Positions 61,445-64,000 of a stretch of DNA of 64,000 bases are shown here, in pieces (the stretch's first letter is position 1; every line of letters begins with the position of its first letter). Location of the stretch: assembly GCF_036099295.1 (NCBI RefSeq), contig NZ_CP107976.1:8742001-8806000 (forward strand). The letters are read 5' to 3'. The notes beneath the pieces are model-generated. The model was not told the DNA's origin. It was given only the letters and a program-made list of their open reading frames with translations, and ran no database searches. The stretch comes from Streptomyces sp. NBC_00358 (GTDB lineage: Bacteria; Actinomycetota; Actinomycetes; Streptomycetales; Streptomycetaceae). Both the position numbers and the translations under genes were made by a program.

Positions 61445-61463
61445 CTGACCGGCAGCCGGTCAG
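61445..61463. terminator. Bidirectional hairpin between convergent genes
   Basis: CTGACCGGC-A-GCCGGTCAG, a near-perfect palindrome, overlaps the stop codon of the nitrate reductase gene. Confidence 0.6.
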
Positions 61464-64000
61464 TACACGTCACGGACGTACCGCTTCTCGGCGGCGAGCT
61501 GCTTGACGTACGCGGCGGCGCCGTCCGGGCTGTGGCCGCCGTGGGTGGTGGCGATGTCCCGCAGCGCCCGGTCGACGTCCTTGGCCATACGGGAGGCGTC
61601 GCCGCACACGTAGAGGTGCGCCCCTTCCTGGAGCCAGGACCAGAGCTGGGGTCCGTGTTCGCGCATCCGGTCCTGGACGTAGACCTTGGCGCGCTGGTCG
61701 CGGGAGAACGCGGTGTCCAGGCGGGCGAGGGTGCCGTCGGCGAGGAACGCGGTCAGCTCGTCCTCGTAGTAGAAGTCGGTGGACCGGTGCTGTTCGCCGA
61801 AGAACAGCCAGTTGGGCGCGTGGTGGCCCAGGGCGCGGCGCTCGTGCAGGAAGCCGATGAACGGGGCGATCCCGGTGCCGGGGCCCACCATCACCATGGG
61901 CGTGCCGGGGTCGGCCGGCGGCCGGAACCGCGGCGAGGGCTGGACGAAGACCGGCACCGGGGTTCCGGGGGCCGCGTCGGCGAGAAAGGGCGAGCAGACG
62001 CCCTGGCGCGGTCGTCCGGCCGGACTCTCGTAGCGGACGACGGAGACCGTGAGCGAGACGAGGTGGGGGTCGGTCAGCGGGCTGGACGAAATGGAGTACA
62101 GGCGCGGCTGGAGCGGCCTCAGCACCTCGGCCCACTCCTGGGCACCGGCCCGGACGGGGTGTTCGGCGATGACGTCGACGGCCTGACGGCCCCAGGACCA
62201 CTTGGCCAGTTCGTCCTTGTTGTCGGGGCGCAGCAGCTTCTTCAGTACCCGGTCATGGGTGCGCTCGGCGACGAACCGCAGCAGGTCGGGGGTGATCCGG
62301 GTGATGTCCAGACGGCGGCGCAGGGCGTCGTGGAAGGGGATCTCCGCGCCGCCGTCCAGGTTCACGCCGCTGTCCGGGGCGAGCCCTGTGGTGGCCAGCC
62401 ATTCCGTGACGAGGTCCGGGGAGTTGACGGGGAGCACGCCGAGGGCGTCGCCGGCCCGGTACACGAGCGGGGTCTCGCTGTCGCGGGTGTCGAAGGTGAA
62501 GCGCCGTACCTCCTTGCCCGCTCCGGGCAGACTCAGCAACCGGTTGCCGGTGAGGCGGGTGGTGACGGGGGCCGCCTTCTTCGGCAGGGGCGCGGACGGC
62601 GGGGCCACGGGCACGGGGGACGGCCCTGGGACAGCGGGCGACGGGGGAGGCGGGGGCGCCGTGTCCGGCTCCGTGGCGTCGGCCAGGCGGCCGAGGACCT
62701 GGTCCAGCCAGGCGGTGGCCGAGGGGCCGTAGTCGGGTTCGCAGTCCGTGCGCGGGGCGAGCCGAACGGCGCCCAGTTCGTCCAGGCGCCGGTCGAGACG
62801 GCGGCCGTGGCCGCAGAAGTCGTCGTACGAGGAGTCGCCGAACGCCAGGACCGCGAAGCGCACGCCGTCCAGGCGGGGCGTGTCGGGCGCCGCCAGGGCG
62901 TCCCAGAACCCGGATCCGTTGTCGGGGGCGTCGCCGTCGCCGAAGGTACTGGTGATCAGGAGGATGTCGGCGTCGGCGGGCAGTTCCCCCGGGCGGGCGT
63001 CGTCCATGCCGACCAGGGTGGCCTTGTGCCCGGCGGTGGCGAGCCGGTCGGCGGCGGTCGTGGCGAACTCCTCGGCGTTCCCGGTCTGCGAGGCCCACAG
63101 GACGACGACCGACCGGACGGGGACGGGGACGGCGACCGGCGCGGCCGGGAGCGGCGGTCCCGGAGCGGCCCGGGAGTACATGCCGGCCAGTACACCGTTC
63201 ACCCACAGCGCGTGCCCGGGGCTGAACGGTGCCCCCGGCGGCAGCACCGGCACGCCCGGTGCCCCGGCCGGCAGACCGGCGAGGAAACCGATCAGGTACT
63301 GCCGCTCGTGCTCGGCCAGCACCGGCGGTGGGGCGGGCTCCAGCCCGAAGACGTCCCCGGGTCCCGCGGGGAGGGCCTCGGGCACGGCCGGCCCCCCGGA
63401 CACGGCGGCGGTCACGGCCCCGGGGCCCGTGACGGCACCGCCCGCGGCCGGAGTCACCACGGACACCGGGGCCGCCACCGACACCGGAGCCGCTACCGAC
63501 ACCGGAGTCGCCACCTTCGTCAGGGACACCGCGCAGACCTTGAACTCCGGCTGGAAGGACAGCGGGTCGACGGCGTCGCTGGTGACGGCGTTGACACTCA
63601 GGTACTCGCCGAACAGGTCGTTCCAGTGGAAGGGCGCGAAACAGCAGCCCGGCCGAACCCGGTCGCTCACCACGGCGGGCAGCACCGCCCGGCCGCGCCG
63701 GGACGCGACCTCCACCGAATCGCCGTCGGCGACACCGAGCACGACGGCGTCCTCCGGGTGCAGCTCCACGAAGGGCCCGGGGTTGAGCTTGTTGAGCTTG
63801 GCGACCCTGCCGGTCTTGGTGAGGGTGTGCCACTGGTGCTGCAACCGACCGGTGTTCAGGACGTACGGATAGTCGTCGTCCGGCATCTCGGCGGGAGCGA
63901 TGTGCGGACGGGCGTGGAACACCGCCCGGCCGCTCGCCGTGGGGAAGACCGGCCCGCCGCCGTCCGGGCCCACATACCGGATCGGATTGCGGTCGGGGCC
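61460..64000 (-). CDS. Nitrate reductase / CysJ-type diflavin reductase fusion (N-terminus off the window)
   Basis: 847 C-terminal codons are present; the start lies beyond the right edge. The first 160 residues are the molybdopterin dinucleotide-binding end of an assimilatory nitrate reductase (LNTGRLQHQWHTLTKTGRVAKLNKLNPGPFVELHPEDA). A Val/Ala/Pro repeat linker follows, then a flavodoxin domain (VLWASQTGNAEEFA), and a CysJ-like FAD/NADPH part (PRLYSISSSPL, GPGTGIAPFIGFLHERRALG, FGEQHRSTDFYYEDEL, AEKRYVRDVY end). Electrons would pass NADPH-FAD-FMN-Mo in a single chain. This fusion is known from Streptomyces. Confidence 0.9.
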   Translation of the reverse strand, partial: GPDRNPIRYVGPDGGGPVFPTASGRAVFHARPHIAPAEMPDDDYPYVLNTGRLQHQWHTLTKTGRVAKLNKLNPGPFVELHPEDAVVLGVADGDSVEVASRRGRAVLPAVVSDRVRPGCCFAPFHWNDLFGEYLSVNAVTSDAVDPLSFQPEFKVCAVSLTKVATPVSVAAPVSVAAPVSVVTPAAGGAVTGPGAVTAAVSGGPAVPEALPAGPGDVFGLEPAPPPVLAEHERQYLIGFLAGLPAGAPGVPVLPPGAPFSPGHALWVNGVLAGMYSRAAPGPPLPAAPVAVPVPVRSVVVLWASQTGNAEEFATTAADRLATAGHKATLVGMDDARPGELPADADILLITSTFGDGDAPDNGSGFWDALAAPDTPRLDGVRFAVLAFGDSSYDDFCGHGRRLDRRLDELGAVRLAPRTDCEPDYGPSATAWLDQVLGRLADATEPDTAPPPPPSPAVPGPSPVPVAPPSAPLPKKAAPVTTRLTGNRLLSLPGAGKEVRRFTFDTRDSETPLVYRAGDALGVLPVNSPDLVTEWLATTGLAPDSGVNLDGGAEIPFHDALRRRLDITRITPDLLRFVAERTHDRVLKKLLRPDNKDELAKWSWGRQAVDVIAEHPVRAGAQEWAEVLRPLQPRLYSISSSPLTDPHLVSLTVSVVRYESPAGRPRQGVCSPFLADAAPGTPVPVFVQPSPRFRPPADPGTPMVMVGPGTGIAPFIGFLHERRALGHHAPNWLFFGEQHRSTDFYYEDELTAFLADGTLARLDTAFSRDQRAKVYVQDRMREHGPQLWSWLQEGAHLYVCGDASRMAKDVDRALRDIATTHGGHSPDGAAAYVKQLAAEKRYVRDVY
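63451..63504. repeat. 18-bp tandem repeat encoding a linker
   Basis: Three 18-bp units with few mismatches, plus a partial unit after them, encode PVSVAA-type repeats between the molybdopterin part and the flavodoxin domain. Confidence 0.75.

Overview
The window is very GC-rich, with strong third-position GC bias, many ATGA/GTGA stop-start overlaps, leaderless starts, Cys-type leader peptides, an ECF sigma/anti-sigma pair and MutAB-MeaB. It reads as chromosomal DNA of a Streptomyces or close relative. I see no tRNA, rRNA, CRISPR array, prophage or intact insertion sequence.

Region 1 (1-9.3 kb) is a catabolic cluster around an AraC regulator. A minus-strand run holds a Ser hydrolase (cut by the left edge), an MFS importer, a TauD/TfdA dioxygenase, a quinone-oxidoreductase-like reductase and a DUF849 beta-keto acid cleavage enzyme. 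Divergent from the regulator is a two-gene operon: a second TauD/TfdA-like protein, whose iron-binding Asp is replaced by Gly (HTG instead of HTD), coupled to an acyl-CoA ligase. TGTC-N7-GACA elements lie at both regulator-flanking promoters.

Region 2 (9.3-25.2 kb) is mostly housekeeping and regulation. It has an acetate-type symporter with its DUF485 partner, an Mrr-like membrane protein, a decayed SDR, cyclophilin, glpF-glpK with a promoter inverted repeat, an ECF sigma/zinc anti-sigma pair opposite a His/Trp-rich secreted protein, MarR and IclR regulators, a SpoIIE-type phosphatase, an expansin, small conserved proteins and a short Xi-class GST homologue.

Region 3 (25.3-50.4 kb) is a large organosulfur scavenging and methionine island. 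Five very short ORFs with an (H/Y)(I/V)D-x-x-R motif mark its transcription units. The plus operon encodes an amino-acid ABC importer, a GNAT acetyltransferase and four flavin-dependent (LLM-fold) monooxygenases, a composition like Bacillus systems that salvage S-substituted cysteines. The minus side has MetY-MetX, an SsuE-like FMN reductase, an alpha/beta hydrolase with Asp at the nucleophile position, two more LLM monooxygenases and a five-gene peptide-type ABC importer. An Rrf2 regulator, a DsbA-like protein and a cupin sit beside it. Two promoters here share an 11-bp element, one of them inside a near-perfect palindrome.

Region 4 (50.5-64 kb) holds a 3-hydroxyisobutyryl-CoA hydrolase, a cobalamin riboswitch driving the CbtB-CbtA cobalt transporter, glutamate decarboxylase beside a truncated TDT-family transporter, the MutA-MutB-MeaB operon (B12-dependent, so linked to the cobalt uptake upstream), a Nudix hydrolase and the 3' part of a nitrate reductase fused to a CysJ-type diflavin reductase.
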